In this document: positions 33,198 through 41,910 of the stretch, in pieces
How the letters are laid out: each line of letters starts with the position of its first letter
Position numbering within the stretch: position 1 is the stretch's first letter
NCBI GenBank assembly: GCA_036844945.1
Contig: DAIUEV010000020.1
Coordinates: 1 to 49,860 of the forward strand
Reading direction: 5' to 3'
DNA length: 49,860 nt
DNA from: Palsa-461 sp036844945
GTDB taxonomy: Bacteria > Actinomycetota > Acidimicrobiia > Acidimicrobiales > RAAP-2
Made by a program: the position numbers and the translations under genes
The notes under the pieces: generated by a model
Database searches by the model: none
Told to the model about the DNA's origin: nothing
The model's input: the letters and a program-made list of their open reading frames with translations, nothing else

Positions 33198-34716
33198 CCC
33201 GCTCCGCGCGTTCGGAGGTCTCGGGCACCTCCCGCACCGGCGGGATCTGGGCCGCCGGGGCGAGCGGGATGGCCACCTCGAAGGTCGCCCCCTCCCCCAG
33301 GCGGGAGCGCACGGTGGCGGACCCACCGAGCACCTCGGCGATCGCGCGGACGATCGACAGCCCGAGCCCGCTGCCGCCCCCGGTGCGGGCGGCGTCGTCC
33401 CGCCAGAACCGGTCGAAGGCCCGGTTCACCCCGACCGGGCTCAGCCCCGGACCCTCGTCGGACACGGTGAGGTACCCCTTGGTCGTGTCGGCGCGCACCC
33501 GCACCGTGACCCGGGTCCCGGGCGGAGTGTGCTCGAGCGCGTTGCGGACCAGGTTGTGGGCCACCTGGCCCAGCCGGTCCCGGTCGCCCATCACCACGAC
33601 CGGGCCGTTCGAGTCGAGCTCGACCGGACGGCTCGGGTCGACCGCCCGGGCATCGGCCACCGCGTCGGCGCCGACGCGCGACAGGTCCACGGCCACCTGG
33701 TCGAGCGGGCGGCCCTGGTCGAGGCGGGCGAGGAGGAGCAGGTCGTCGACGAGCAGGCCCATGCGGCCCGCTTCCCGCTCGACCCGGAGCAGGGCCCGCC
33801 GCCGCCCGTCGTCGTCGGCGAATGCCCCTTTGCGGAGCAGCTCGGCGTAGCCGCGGATCGACGTGAGCGGGGTGCGCAGCTCGTGGCTGGCGTCCGCCAC
33901 GAACTGGCGCAGCCGCTGCTCGGAGCGCGACTTCTCCGCGAAGGCCTCCTCGATGCGGCCGAGCATGGCGTTCATCGCCCTCCCGAGACGGGCCACCTCG
34001 CTCGAGGCCCGGCCCACCTCCACCCGCTGCGCGAGGTCGCCGCCGGCGATGGCGTCGGTCGTCTCGGCCATGGCCTCGAGCGGCTTCAGGCCGCGCCGCA
34101 GCGTGAACAACACCACCGCGCACAGGACGGCCAGCACCGCCAGCGAGGCGCCGATCTGGACCCCGAGCAGCGACGACAGCGTCGCAATCGTCGGGTTGAG
34201 CGGGGCAGCCACCACGAGGACGCCCTGGGGCACGTCGACCGCGAGCTCGCGGTAGCGGACGCCCGGGTTGCCCATGCTGCCCACGTCCGCGCTGTTCGGT
34301 TCGGACTGGTAGGCGCCGCTCAGCGCCCCGAAGTGGTGGTGGCGCGGGACCGGGGCGGGACGCAGCGAGGCGGGCACGACCGGCCGGGGACCCGGGTTGT
34401 CGACCTTCGGCTCGCTGACGAGGACCTTGCCGGTGTGGGTGAGCACCATGACGTAGATGTCGGGCGACACCCGCTCGTCGAGCTGGGTCTGCTCGAAGGG
34501 GATCGAGCGGACCGCGTCGCGGTGCCCGAGCCGCTCGGCCCTCGGCCGGACCACGGTCAGGTAGTGGTAGGCCTGCTGCTGGGCCCCGTCGAGCTGGTCG
34601 TCGACCCGGCCGTAGAGGTAGGAGCGCAGCGAGCTGTAGGTGACGATGTTGGCGACCGCCAGCGCGACCACCAGCACGACGGCCATCGACAGGGTGAGGC
34701 GGCGCCGGAGGCTCAC
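33187..34716 (-). CDS. Membrane sensor histidine kinase
   Basis: The 509-residue protein has an N-terminal TM helix (8-29), an extracellular sensor of about 150 residues containing a His cluster (PRHHHFG, 125-130), a second TM (about 182-206), HAMP (LRRGLKPLEAMAETTDAIAGG), the HisKA box ASHELRTPLTS with phosphoacceptor His278, and the ATPase boxes NLVRNALEHT, SDEGPGL and GGGSGLGLSIV. The HHH patch might sense metal or pH; that is a guess. It follows its response regulator by 36 bp. The plan resembles mycobacterial TrcS/PrrB-type kinases. Confidence 0.94.
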   Translation of the reverse strand: MSLRRRLTLSMAVVLVVALAVANIVTYSSLRSYLYGRVDDQLDGAQQQAYHYLTVVRPRAERLGHRDAVRSIPFEQTQLDERVSPDIYVMVLTHTGKVLVSEPKVDNPGPRPVVPASLRPAPVPRHHHFGALSGAYQSEPNSADVGSMGNPGVRYRELAVDVPQGVLVVAAPLNPTIATLSSLLGVQIGASLAVLAVLCAVVLFTLRRGLKPLEAMAETTDAIAGGDLAQRVEVGRASSEVARLGRAMNAMLGRIEEAFAEKSRSEQRLRQFVADASHELRTPLTSIRGYAELLRKGAFADDDGRRRALLRVEREAGRMGLLVDDLLLLARLDQGRPLDQVAVDLSRVGADAVADARAVDPSRPVELDSNGPVVVMGDRDRLGQVAHNLVRNALEHTPPGTRVTVRVRADTTKGYLTVSDEGPGLSPVGVNRAFDRFWRDDAARTGGGSGLGLSIVRAIAEVLGGSATVRSRLGEGATFEVAIPLAPAAQIPPVREVPETSERAERVRT

Positions 34717-34752
34717 CGGCTCAAGACCCCGTCCGGCCCCGGCGCCAGGCGG

Positions 34753-35442
34753 TCACGTGCGGGGCAGCCGCAGGGCGTAGCCCACCCGCCGGAAGGTGTG
34801 GATGAGGGGCGGCTCGAACTCGTCGACCTTCTTGCGCAGGTAGCTGATGTAGGTCTCGACGATGTTGGGGTCACCCTCGAACCCGTACCCCCACACTCGG
34901 TCGAGGATCTCGAACTTCGACACCACCCTCCGGGCGTTCTCCATCAGGTAATGGAGAAGGTTGAACTCGGTCGCGGTGAGCTCGATCGAGACGCCCTGGC
35001 GCCAGACCTCCCGGGTCTCGACGTCCATCACGAGATCGGCGAAGCGCAGCGGGCGGTCCAAGGCCGGGTCGTCGCGGGTCCGGCGCAGCACCGCGCGGAT
35101 CCGGGCCACCACCTCGTTGAGCGAGAACGGCTTGGTCACGTAGTCGTCCCCGACGGCGAGGCCGATGAGCTTGTCCTCGCTCGAGTCCCTGGCGGTGAGG
35201 AAGAGGACCGGGACCGCCTCCCCCTCGTCGCGCCAGCGGCGGCAGATGTCCACACCCTCGATGTCGGGGAGCATGACGTCGAGGAGCACGAGGTCGGGAC
35301 GGGTGGCCCGCAGCTTCTGCATGGCCTCGGCGCCGGTCATCGCCACCTCGACCGCGAACCCCTCGAACTCGAGGCCGGTGGTCAACAGGTCGGTGATGTA
35401 GGGCTCGTCGTCGACGACGAGGATCCGGTCCTTGTCCGGCAC
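34753..35442 (-). CDS. OmpR/PhoB-family response regulator
   Basis: The 229-residue protein has a receiver with VVDDEP (Asp11/12), phosphorylated Asp55 in LLDVMLPD, Thr83 in FLTARD and Lys104 in VTKPFS. A winged helix follows: IELTATEFNLLHYLMENARRVVSKFEILDRVWGYGFEGDPNIVETYISYLRKKVD. One Gly is missing from the usual GGDDYVTKPF, a minor change. It resembles TrcR-type regulators. GTG 35442 is the only start close to the conserved strand; GGGGGG precedes it. It leads the two-gene unit with the kinase. Confidence 0.95.
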   Translation of the reverse strand: MPDKDRILVVDDEPYITDLLTTGLEFEGFAVEVAMTGAEAMQKLRATRPDLVLLDVMLPDIEGVDICRRWRDEGEAVPVLFLTARDSSEDKLIGLAVGDDYVTKPFSLNEVVARIRAVLRRTRDDPALDRPLRFADLVMDVETREVWRQGVSIELTATEFNLLHYLMENARRVVSKFEILDRVWGYGFEGDPNIVETYISYLRKKVDEFEPPLIHTFRRVGYALRLPRT

Positions 35443-35495
35443 CCCCCCATGATCGCAGGTTCGGGCCGAAGGACGGGCCCCGACCGCGCTCGGCC

Positions 35496-36266
35496 CTACG
35501 GGACGGGCACGCTCGGCCGCTGCGCCCGGCGCCGGCCGCGGGCGAGCCGCCAGGCGCCGCGCAGCGCCCGCCCGAGCGCCCACCAGGTAACGAGCACGAG
35601 CGCCTCGACCACGATGGCCGACGACATCTTGGACTCCCCCACCTGGCGGTCGACGAAGCGGATCGGCACCTCCACGATCGAAGCGCCCGCCAACCTCGCC
35701 TGGTAGGTCATCTCGATCTGGAACCCGTAGCCCTCGGCCCGCACCTTGTCGAGGGGGATGCGGGCGAGGACGGTCGCCGCATAGGCCCGGAAGCCGGCGG
35801 TCGAGTCGGCCACCCGGAGCCCGAGCAGGACCGAGGCGTAGACGTTCCCGCCCTTGGACAAGAGATGCCGGTGGGCCTTCCACTTCGGGATCGAGCCGCC
35901 CGGGACATAGCGGGAGCCGATCACCACCTCGCTGCCCGCCGCGATCGGCCGGAGGAGGTCCGGCAGCGCCGCCGGGTCGTGCGACCCGTCCGCGTCCATC
36001 TCGACCATGACCTCGTAGCCGTGCTCGATGCCCCAGGCGAACCCCGTCCGATAGGCGCTGCCGAGACCCGACTTGGCCGGCCGGCGCAGCAGGTGGAGGT
36101 CGGGCGTGGAGGACCGCAGCTCCTCCACCACCTCGGCGGTGCCGTCCGGGCTGCCGTCGTCGACCACGAGGAGGCCGGCGTCGGGGACGGCGCGGCGGGT
36201 GGCCGCAATGGCCCCGGCGATGTTGGCCGCCTCGTTGTAGGTCGGCACGATGACCAGGACCCGCAT
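35496..36266 (-). CDS. Polyprenol-phosphate glycosyltransferase (DPM1-like GT2)
   Basis: The 256-residue GT2 enzyme has VLVIVPTYNEAANI, VVDDGSPDGTAEVV, MVEMDADGSHDPAALPDLL with the DXD metal site, IGSRYVPGG, ADSTAGFRAYA, FQIEMTYQARLAG and the VPIRFVDRQVGESKMS signature. These enzymes load mannose or another sugar onto polyprenyl phosphate at the membrane. In actinobacteria Ppm1 feeds mannolipid and glycoprotein synthesis. It lacks the C-terminal TM segments some fusions have. ATG 36266 lies 8 nt after TATGCT; the upstream extension has no support. It is divergent from the YbhN-like gene. Confidence 0.92.
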   Translation of the reverse strand: MRVLVIVPTYNEAANIAGAIAATRRAVPDAGLLVVDDGSPDGTAEVVEELRSSTPDLHLLRRPAKSGLGSAYRTGFAWGIEHGYEVMVEMDADGSHDPAALPDLLRPIAAGSEVVIGSRYVPGGSIPKWKAHRHLLSKGGNVYASVLLGLRVADSTAGFRAYAATVLARIPLDKVRAEGYGFQIEMTYQARLAGASIVEVPIRFVDRQVGESKMSSAIVVEALVLVTWWALGRALRGAWRLARGRRRAQRPSVPVP

Positions 36267-36274
36267 CGCCGGGC

Positions 36275-36280
36275 AGCATA
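36275..36280 (-). promoter_or_regulatory. -10 box of the glycosyltransferase gene (leaderless type)
   Basis: Minus-strand TATGCT lies 8 nt before ATG 36266, with no Shine-Dalgarno site. The divergent gene at 36347 has a weaker CAGCAT 7 nt before its start. Confidence 0.5.
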
Positions 36281-36346
36281 CGAGAAGGGGCCGAGAGCCC
36301 CTCTTCGGACCTGAGTATCGGGCCCCGACGTGCCAGCATTGAGGGG

Positions 36347-37426
36347 ATGACCGAACCGGCGCGGCGGCGGTTCCGCCTCCCCAAGCTTCGCCGCGAGGTC
36401 CGTTGGACGATCTCAATCTTCGTCCTCTTCTTCGTCTTCGAGTACCTGCTGCTCCCCGAGTTGGCGAGCGCCCGGCGTTCCGTGAGCGTGCTCGGGCACG
36501 TGAACGTCGCCTACCTGCTGCTGGCGGTCGGGCTCGAGGTGCTCGCCCTCGGCGCCTACGCCGAGCTCACCCACACCGTGCTCTCGCCCGAGGCCCCGTC
36601 GCGCTGGCGGCTCCTGCGAGTGAACATGGCCAGCCTGGCGGTGAGCCACGTGGTGCCGGGCGGGACCGCGCCCGGGACCGCCGTCGGCTACCGGCTCCTC
36701 ACCGAGTCGGGGGTGTCGGGGTCGACCGCGGGCTTCGGGCTCGCCACCCAGGGCGTCGGCTCGGCCGTCGTCCTCAACGGGATCTTCTGGCTGGCCCTCA
36801 TCATCTCGATCCCGCTCCGGGGCTTCAACCCGCTGTACGGGATCGCGGCGGCCGCCGGCGTCCTCCTGCTCGGCGCGTTCGCGGGCACGATCGTGCTCAT
36901 CACCCGGGGCCGGACCCGGGCCATGCGCTGGATCGCGGCACTCGCCCGCCGGCTCCCCTTCGTCAACCCCCAGACCGTCGCCGAGCTGCTGCAGAAGCTC
37001 GCCGACCGCATCCACGTCCTCTTCGAGGACCGGGCCCTCCTCCGGCACGCCATCGTGTGGGCGGCGGCGAACTGGCTGCTCGACGCCGCCTCGCTGTGGG
37101 TGTTCCTCTTCGCGTTCGACTCGAAGGCGATCCTCCCGATCGACCTGCTCGTCGCCTACGGCCTGGCCAACATCCTGGCCGTCATCCCGATCACCCCCTC
37201 GGGGCTCGGCGTGGTCGAGGGCGTGCTCATCCCGACGCTGGTCGGCTTCCACGTGCCGAAGACGACCGCCATCCTGGGCGTCATCAGCTACCGGCTCATC
37301 AACTTCTGGCTGCCGATCCCGGTCGGCGGGGTCGCCTACCTCTCACTGCGCTGGCGGGGCGGACGCCACCCGCGCGCCGAGCTCCCGCCGGGGGCTCGGC
37401 CGGCCGAGGAGCCGCTCGTCCACTGA
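36347..37426 (+). CDS. YbhN/AglD-like integral membrane protein (LPG synthase TM family)
   Basis: The 359-residue protein has about eight hydrophobic segments and family marks SLAVSHVVPGGTAPGTAVGYRLL, FLATQ-like GFGLATQGVGSAVV, the WAAANWLLDAASLWVFL helix, and ANILAVIPITPSGLGVVEGVLIPTLV. The N-terminus (RRRFRLPKLRREVRW) is basic and cytosolic, the tail is Pro-rich. Relatives are MprF membrane parts and proteins thought to flip or transfer lipid-linked groups. Being divergent from a polyprenol-phosphate glycosyltransferase supports a lipid-linked sugar role. The lysyltransferase domain of MprF is absent. Confidence 0.88.
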   Translation: MTEPARRRFRLPKLRREVRWTISIFVLFFVFEYLLLPELASARRSVSVLGHVNVAYLLLAVGLEVLALGAYAELTHTVLSPEAPSRWRLLRVNMASLAVSHVVPGGTAPGTAVGYRLLTESGVSGSTAGFGLATQGVGSAVVLNGIFWLALIISIPLRGFNPLYGIAAAAGVLLLGAFAGTIVLITRGRTRAMRWIAALARRLPFVNPQTVAELLQKLADRIHVLFEDRALLRHAIVWAAANWLLDAASLWVFLFAFDSKAILPIDLLVAYGLANILAVIPITPSGLGVVEGVLIPTLVGFHVPKTTAILGVISYRLINFWLPIPVGGVAYLSLRWRGGRHPRAELPPGARPAEEPLVH

Positions 37427-37453
37427 CCTGCGTCGGGCCGGGGCCCGCGGCGC

Positions 37454-39790
37454 TCAGACGGGCGGCTGGGAGCGCATCTCGATGTCGCGGCGGCGCCGGG
37501 CCCGGCCGAGGGCCAGCTCCTTCAGCTGCTCTTGCAGGCTGAGCGAGCGAACGGTGGGCACCCGGTGCCAGTCGCCGTCGGCGTCGAGCTCCCAGGAGTT
37601 GGTGTCGTCCGCGAGGGCCAGGTCGAGCACCTCGAGGAGGCGGGCGACCAGCCGGCGATCCCGCACCGGGACGAGGACCTCGATCCGACGATCGAGGTTG
37701 CGGCGCATGAGGTCCGAGCTCCCGATGTAGACCCGCAGCGGCGGTCGGTCCGCCACCTCGGGGAGCCCGGACAGCTCGCGGCCCCAGCCCTCGACGGCCG
37801 GCTCCTCGGCGGGCCAGCTCTCCGGCTCGCCGTCGGGCTCGCGACCGAACTGGAAGATCCGCGAGTGCTCCAGGAACTGGCCCACCACCGAGCGCACCCG
37901 GATCGTCTCGGAGACCCCCGGGATGCCCACCCGGATCGAGCACAGGCCCCGGATCACGAGGTCGATCGGGACCCCGGCCATGGAGGCGCCGTAGAGGGCG
38001 TCGATCACGGCCGGGTCGGTGAGCCCGTTCAGCTTGAGCACGATGCGTCCGGCCGGGCCGGCGGCCGCCTGCTCCTCGATCAGCTCGATGATCCGGTCCC
38101 TCGTCGTCACCGGGGACACCAGGATCTGGCGGTAGTCGGTGTGGCGGGAGAACCCGGTCAGGTGGTTGAACAGGTCGCCGAGGTCCGTCCCGATGTCCTC
38201 GTCGCTCGTCAACAGGCCGAGGTCCTCGTAGATGCGGGCCGTCTTCGAGTTGTAGTTGCCGGTGCCGATGTGGCAGTAGCGGTGGATCCCGTCGTCCTCC
38301 CGGCGCAGCACGAGGCAGGTCTTCGAGTGGGTCTTCAGGCCCACGAGTCCGTAGACGACGTGGACGCCCGCCTCCTCGAGCGCCTTGGCCCACCCGATGT
38401 TCGCCTGCTCGTCGAAGCGGGCCCGCAGCTCGACGACCGTGGCGACCTGCTTGCCGAGCTCGGACGCCCGGATGAGCGAGGCGACGATGGGGCTGTCCCC
38501 CGAGGTGCGGTACAGCGTCTGCTTGATCCCGATCACATCGGGGTCGAGGGCGGCCTGCTCGACGAAGGCCTCGACCGAGGTGGCGAACGAGTCGTAGGGG
38601 TGGTGCACGAGGACGTCGCGCTCGCGCAGCACCGCGAAGATGTCGACCGGGTCCCCCGCGGTCGCGAGCGGCGGCGCGGTCATCGGCGTCCAGCTCTCCT
38701 CGTGGAGCTCCGGCCGGTCGAGGGCGAAGACGGCCCACAGCCCGCCGAGATCGATCGGAGCCTCGATCGAGTAGACGTTGTCCTCCCCCACCTGGAGCTG
38801 GGAGGCGAGCAGGTCGCGGACCGAGTCGGCCGCGCCGGTGGCGATCTCGAGACGGACGGCCCGGCCGAAGCGGCGCTGGCGGAGCTCCATCTCGATCGCC
38901 ATCATCAGGTCGTCGGTGTCCTCCTCGAACGTGAGGTCGGCGTTGCGGGTCACCCGGAACACGTCGTGACGGCCGATCGTCATCCCCGGGAACAGGGTGT
39001 CCAGGTGGGCGGCGATCACCTGCTCGAGCGGCACCACCCGCTCGCCGTCGGGCATCACGACGAACCGGGGCAGGACGGGAGGGACCTTCACCCGGGCGAT
39101 CCGCCGCTCGCCGGTCACCGGGTCCCCCACCTCGACGACGAGGTTGAGCGAGAGGTTCGAGATGTAGGGGAAGGGATGGGAGGGGTCGACCGCGAGCGGG
39201 GTCAGGACCGGGTACATCTCGCGGTGGAACACGTCGACCAGGTACCGCCGGTCGTCGTCGTCGAGCGAGGACCAGTCCGACAGGCGGATCCCGACCTGGG
39301 CCAGCTGGGGCGCCAACCGGTCGAGGAAGATCCGGTCCTGGCGGGCGACCAGCTCCTCGACGCGGCCGTGGATGGCCCGCAGCTGCTCGGCGGGCCGGAG
39401 GCCGTCGTCGGAGCGGGTGGAGACCGAGGCGGCCACCTGGTCCTCGAGTCCGGAGACCCGGACCTGGAAGAACTCGTCGAGCATCTCGGCGAAGATCGCC
39501 ATGAACTTCACCCGCTCGAGCAGCGGCACCCGGTCGTCCTCGGCGAGGTCGAGGAGGCGGGCCCCGAAGTCGAGCCGGGCCAGCTCGCGGTTGGTGTAGC
39601 GCGCGGGGCCGATGGCCTCGATGGCCTCCTGGCGGGCCTTGCGCCGGGCCTGCTCGGCGTAGTCGTCGTCCAGCGTCGCGCCCGCGCCGAACGGAGGCGC
39701 CTCGCCGGCCCACACCGGGTCACGGGCGCCACTGCCTGGGAAGACTTCGAATCCGGGGGGGTCGGACATGGAACCGTAGAAGTCGGTCAT
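37454..39790 (-). CDS. ppk1: Polyphosphate kinase 1
   Basis: The 778-residue enzyme is slightly longer than the usual 690-730, through an acidic, Gly-rich N-terminal head (to about residue 60). Conserved parts are RYTNRELARLDFGARLLDLA, ERVKFMAIFAEMLDEFFQVRVSGL, PSHPFPYISNLSLNL, GIKQTLYRTSGDSPIV, VVELRARFDEQANIGWAKALEEAGVHVVYG with KTHSKTCLV carrying the conserved His, HIGTGNYNSKTARIYEDL, and YIGSSDLMRRNLDRRIEVLVPV. It makes polyphosphate from ATP. ATG 39790 has GGGAGA upstream and TAAAGT as -10 box. A single-gene unit. Confidence 0.96.
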   Translation of the reverse strand: MTDFYGSMSDPPGFEVFPGSGARDPVWAGEAPPFGAGATLDDDYAEQARRKARQEAIEAIGPARYTNRELARLDFGARLLDLAEDDRVPLLERVKFMAIFAEMLDEFFQVRVSGLEDQVAASVSTRSDDGLRPAEQLRAIHGRVEELVARQDRIFLDRLAPQLAQVGIRLSDWSSLDDDDRRYLVDVFHREMYPVLTPLAVDPSHPFPYISNLSLNLVVEVGDPVTGERRIARVKVPPVLPRFVVMPDGERVVPLEQVIAAHLDTLFPGMTIGRHDVFRVTRNADLTFEEDTDDLMMAIEMELRQRRFGRAVRLEIATGAADSVRDLLASQLQVGEDNVYSIEAPIDLGGLWAVFALDRPELHEESWTPMTAPPLATAGDPVDIFAVLRERDVLVHHPYDSFATSVEAFVEQAALDPDVIGIKQTLYRTSGDSPIVASLIRASELGKQVATVVELRARFDEQANIGWAKALEEAGVHVVYGLVGLKTHSKTCLVLRREDDGIHRYCHIGTGNYNSKTARIYEDLGLLTSDEDIGTDLGDLFNHLTGFSRHTDYRQILVSPVTTRDRIIELIEEQAAAGPAGRIVLKLNGLTDPAVIDALYGASMAGVPIDLVIRGLCSIRVGIPGVSETIRVRSVVGQFLEHSRIFQFGREPDGEPESWPAEEPAVEGWGRELSGLPEVADRPPLRVYIGSSDLMRRNLDRRIEVLVPVRDRRLVARLLEVLDLALADDTNSWELDADGDWHRVPTVRSLSLQEQLKELALGRARRRRDIEMRSQPPV

Positions 39791-39808
39791 CGGGGATCTC
39801 CCACCGGG

Positions 39809-39831
39809 ACTTTACCGTCGGCCGGTACGAT
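39809..39831. promoter_or_regulatory. Back-to-back -10 boxes of ppk1 and the first SEDS gene
   Basis: Minus-strand TAAAGT (39809-39814) serves ppk1, giving a short leader with a GGGAGA RBS. TACGAT (39826-39831) lies 6 nt before GTG 39838 and serves the SEDS gene as a leaderless transcript. The two boxes are only 11 bp apart, so the polymerases would compete. Confidence 0.5.
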
Positions 39832-39837
39832 CGGCGG

Positions 39838-41295
39838 GTGCCGAGGAGCGCCGTGCGGGCCCCCGCGAGGTACCACCGGATCCCCGCCTATGAGTTCGGG
39901 CCCAAGCCGAAGCGTCGCACCGAGCTCGGACTGCTCATCTTCGGCTGGGTGATCATCATCGCCCTCTACGTCCTCGCCAGCCTCGCCCGGTCCTCCAAGA
40001 TCCCGCCCCACATCGGGCCCTTCCTCGGGGTGCTGTTCGCCCTCACCCTGGTGGCCCACCTGGTCAACCGGTGGCTGGTGCCCCACGCGCACCCGATCGT
40101 GCTCCCGACCGTCGTGCTCCTGAACGGCATCGGCTACGTGGTGATCGCCCGCTACGACCCGGCCTTCGCGTCGGCCCAGGCCGGCTGGACCGCACTCGGG
40201 GTCGCGTTCTACATCGGCACCCTGCTCCTCGTCCGGCGGACCCGCGACCTCGACCGCTACCGCTACCTCATGCTGATGGCGGCCACCCTGCTCATCCTCG
40301 CCCCGCTGAGCCCGCTCGGGCACACCGCCGCCAACACCGGCAACGTCCGCCTGTGGGTGCACGTCGGCAAGATCCAGTTCGAGCCGATCGAGATCGCCAA
40401 GGTGTTCCTCTGCATCTTCTTCGCCTCGTACTTCGCCGAGAAGAAGGAGCTCCTGTCGATCCCGACCGCCCGGCTCGGCAACCGCCTCGTGATCGACCCC
40501 CGCCCGCTCATCCCGATCCTCTTCGCCTTCGGCTTCGCCATGCTCGTCATCGCGAAGGAGGCCGACATCGGCTTCGCGCTCCTCATCTTCACGCTGTTCA
40601 TGGTGATGCTGTGGGTGACCACGGGCCGGATCGGCTACATCGTGTTCGGGCTGCTGCTCTTCGCGCTGGGCACGTACGCGGCGGCCCACCTGTTCGCCAC
40701 CTTCCACGAGCGGGTCACGCTCTGGCTCGACCCGTGGCACTACACGTCGAGCTCGGCGATCTGCCAGGGCAAGTCGATCCCGGCGGCCTGCCAGGGCGGC
40801 GACCAGATCGCGAACGGCTGGTACGCGATGGGCCTCGGCGGGGTCGGCGGCGTCGGCATCGGGCTCGGGCAGGCCTGCGCCGGCGGCTGCGCGCTGTTCA
40901 TCTACGGACTGACGAGCGACATGATCTTCTCGGCCATCGGCTACCAGCTCGGCCTGATGGGCACCACCGCGGTCGCCCTCGGGTTCCTGCTCCTCGTCGG
41001 CACCGGGCTGCGGATCGCCCAGACGGCCCGCTCGGACTTCGCCCGGCTGGTGGCGGTCGGCCTGACCACCCTGCTCGGGTTCCAGGCCTTCTTCATCATG
41101 GCGGGGGTCACCCGGCTCCTGCCCCTGACCGGCATCACCCTGCCCTTCATGGCCTACGGCGGGTCGTCGCTCATCACCAACTACGTGCTGGTGGCCATCC
41201 TCATGCGGGTGTCCGAGGAGGGCAGCTCGACGTCGGCCGAGCGGGCCTCGGGCGTGAAGCAGCCGGGCGAGCGGGCGTTCACCCGGGTCGGCTGA
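39838..41295 (+). CDS. SEDS-family peptidoglycan glycosyltransferase (FtsW/RodA type), divergent
   Basis: The 485-residue protein has about ten to twelve TM segments. SEDS features include WVHVGKIQFEPIEIAKVFLCIFFASYFAEKK, AKEADIGFALLIFTLFMVML, ITLPFMAYGGSSLITNYVLVAILMRVSEE at the end. In the large extracellular loop the usual LPEQQTDFIFAVIGEE is replaced by LTSDMIFSAIGYQLG, and four cysteines appear (AICQGKSIPAACQGG, GQACAGGCALF), suggesting disulfides. It most likely polymerises lipid II; FtsW versus RodA cannot be settled. No penicillin-binding protein gene adjoins it. GTG 39838 lies 6 nt after TACGAT. Confidence 0.9.
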   Translation: MPRSAVRAPARYHRIPAYEFGPKPKRRTELGLLIFGWVIIIALYVLASLARSSKIPPHIGPFLGVLFALTLVAHLVNRWLVPHAHPIVLPTVVLLNGIGYVVIARYDPAFASAQAGWTALGVAFYIGTLLLVRRTRDLDRYRYLMLMAATLLILAPLSPLGHTAANTGNVRLWVHVGKIQFEPIEIAKVFLCIFFASYFAEKKELLSIPTARLGNRLVIDPRPLIPILFAFGFAMLVIAKEADIGFALLIFTLFMVMLWVTTGRIGYIVFGLLLFALGTYAAAHLFATFHERVTLWLDPWHYTSSSAICQGKSIPAACQGGDQIANGWYAMGLGGVGGVGIGLGQACAGGCALFIYGLTSDMIFSAIGYQLGLMGTTAVALGFLLLVGTGLRIAQTARSDFARLVAVGLTTLLGFQAFFIMAGVTRLLPLTGITLPFMAYGGSSLITNYVLVAILMRVSEEGSSTSAERASGVKQPGERAFTRVG

Positions 41296-41303
41296 CCCGA
41301 CCC
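41285..41303. terminator. Hairpin at the convergent ends of the SEDS and DUF151 genes
   Basis: GGGTCGG (41285-41291) pairs with CCGACCC (41297-41303) over a 5-nt loop, spanning the SEDS stop and ending 2 bp before the DUF151 stop. It is a plausible two-way terminator, followed by CCCTAGGG rather than a U-tract. Confidence 0.4.
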
Positions 41304-41304
41304 C

Positions 41305-41910
41305 CTAGGGCCTCGGCTCGACGTCGTCGGGGCCGCGGAAGAGGCGGCGGTCGACCATGATCGGCGGCGACACCCCCTGGCGGAGCGCCAGGGTGAGCCC
41401 GTCGCTCGGCCGGCACGGCACGAGCTCCCGGCCCCGGGGGCTCGACAGTTCAAGCTCGGCGAGCACCACCCCAGCGCGGCGCCCGGTGAGCCGGACCACC
41501 TCGATGGTGGCGCCGAGCCGCGCCAGCACGTCGCTGAACAGCTCGTGGGTCAGCGGGCGGGGCGTGGCGAGCGACCGCCACGCGTGCGCCATCCCGGTCG
41601 CGTCGGTCAGCGCGAGGGGGATGGCCAGCTTGCGGTAGGGGGCGACCACCTCGCGGAGCACGACGACGGCATGGGGTGAGGGCAGGTCGACCTTGATGTT
41701 CCGGATCTCGGCCACCGACCACCGCTGGGCCGCCCGGGCCCGCTCCTCGGAAACGGCGGTCGCCGCGTCGCCGTTGGTCGACGCGGCGAGGTCGGCGACC
41801 TCGACCCGCGCCGCGTCCCCGTCCCCCGGCCCCGGCGGCTCCTCGCCGACCGGCCCCGGCGGCTCCTCGCCGACCGGCTCGGTGGTCGCGGCCGCGCCGT
41901 CAGGTGGCAT
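41305..41910 (-). CDS. DUF151 (bifunctional nuclease-type) domain protein
   Basis: The 201-residue protein has a low-complexity N-terminal half (Glu/Pro/Gly repeats, two copies of PVGEEPPG) and a C-terminal DUF151 domain from about 75: IRNIKVDLPSPHAVVVLREVVAPYRKLAIPLALTDATGMAHAWRSLATPRPLTHELFSDVLARLGATIEVV, then RELVPCRPSDGLTLALRQGVSPPIMVDRRLF. DUF151 proteins in plants and Thermotoga show nuclease activity; the bacterial role is unclear. The family is widespread in actinobacteria as a small protein. ATG 41910 overlaps the rodA end by 11 bp, so it is probably co-translated; a start nearer the domain is possible. Confidence 0.87.
   Translation of the reverse strand: MPPDGAAATTEPVGEEPPGPVGEEPPGPGDGDAARVEVADLAASTNGDAATAVSEERARAAQRWSVAEIRNIKVDLPSPHAVVVLREVVAPYRKLAIPLALTDATGMAHAWRSLATPRPLTHELFSDVLARLGATIEVVRLTGRRAGVVLAELELSSPRGRELVPCRPSDGLTLALRQGVSPPIMVDRRLFRGPDDVEPRP
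41828..41875 (+). repeat. Two tandem 24-bp repeats within the DUF151 gene
   Basis: A 24-bp unit occurs twice in a row without mismatch and encodes two copies of an eight-residue GEEPPGPV-type block in the linker before the DUF151 domain. It keeps frame and may vary in copy number. Confidence 0.8.

Noticed and set aside
37435..37448. CGGGCC-GG-GGCCCG between the YbhN-like gene and ppk1
   Set aside because: The 2-nt loop is too small for a stable hairpin and the sequence is low complexity; not called as a terminator.
37532..39952. An 806-codon plus-strand frame antisense to ppk1
   Set aside because: It is antisense to a clear ppk1 and has no motifs of its own.
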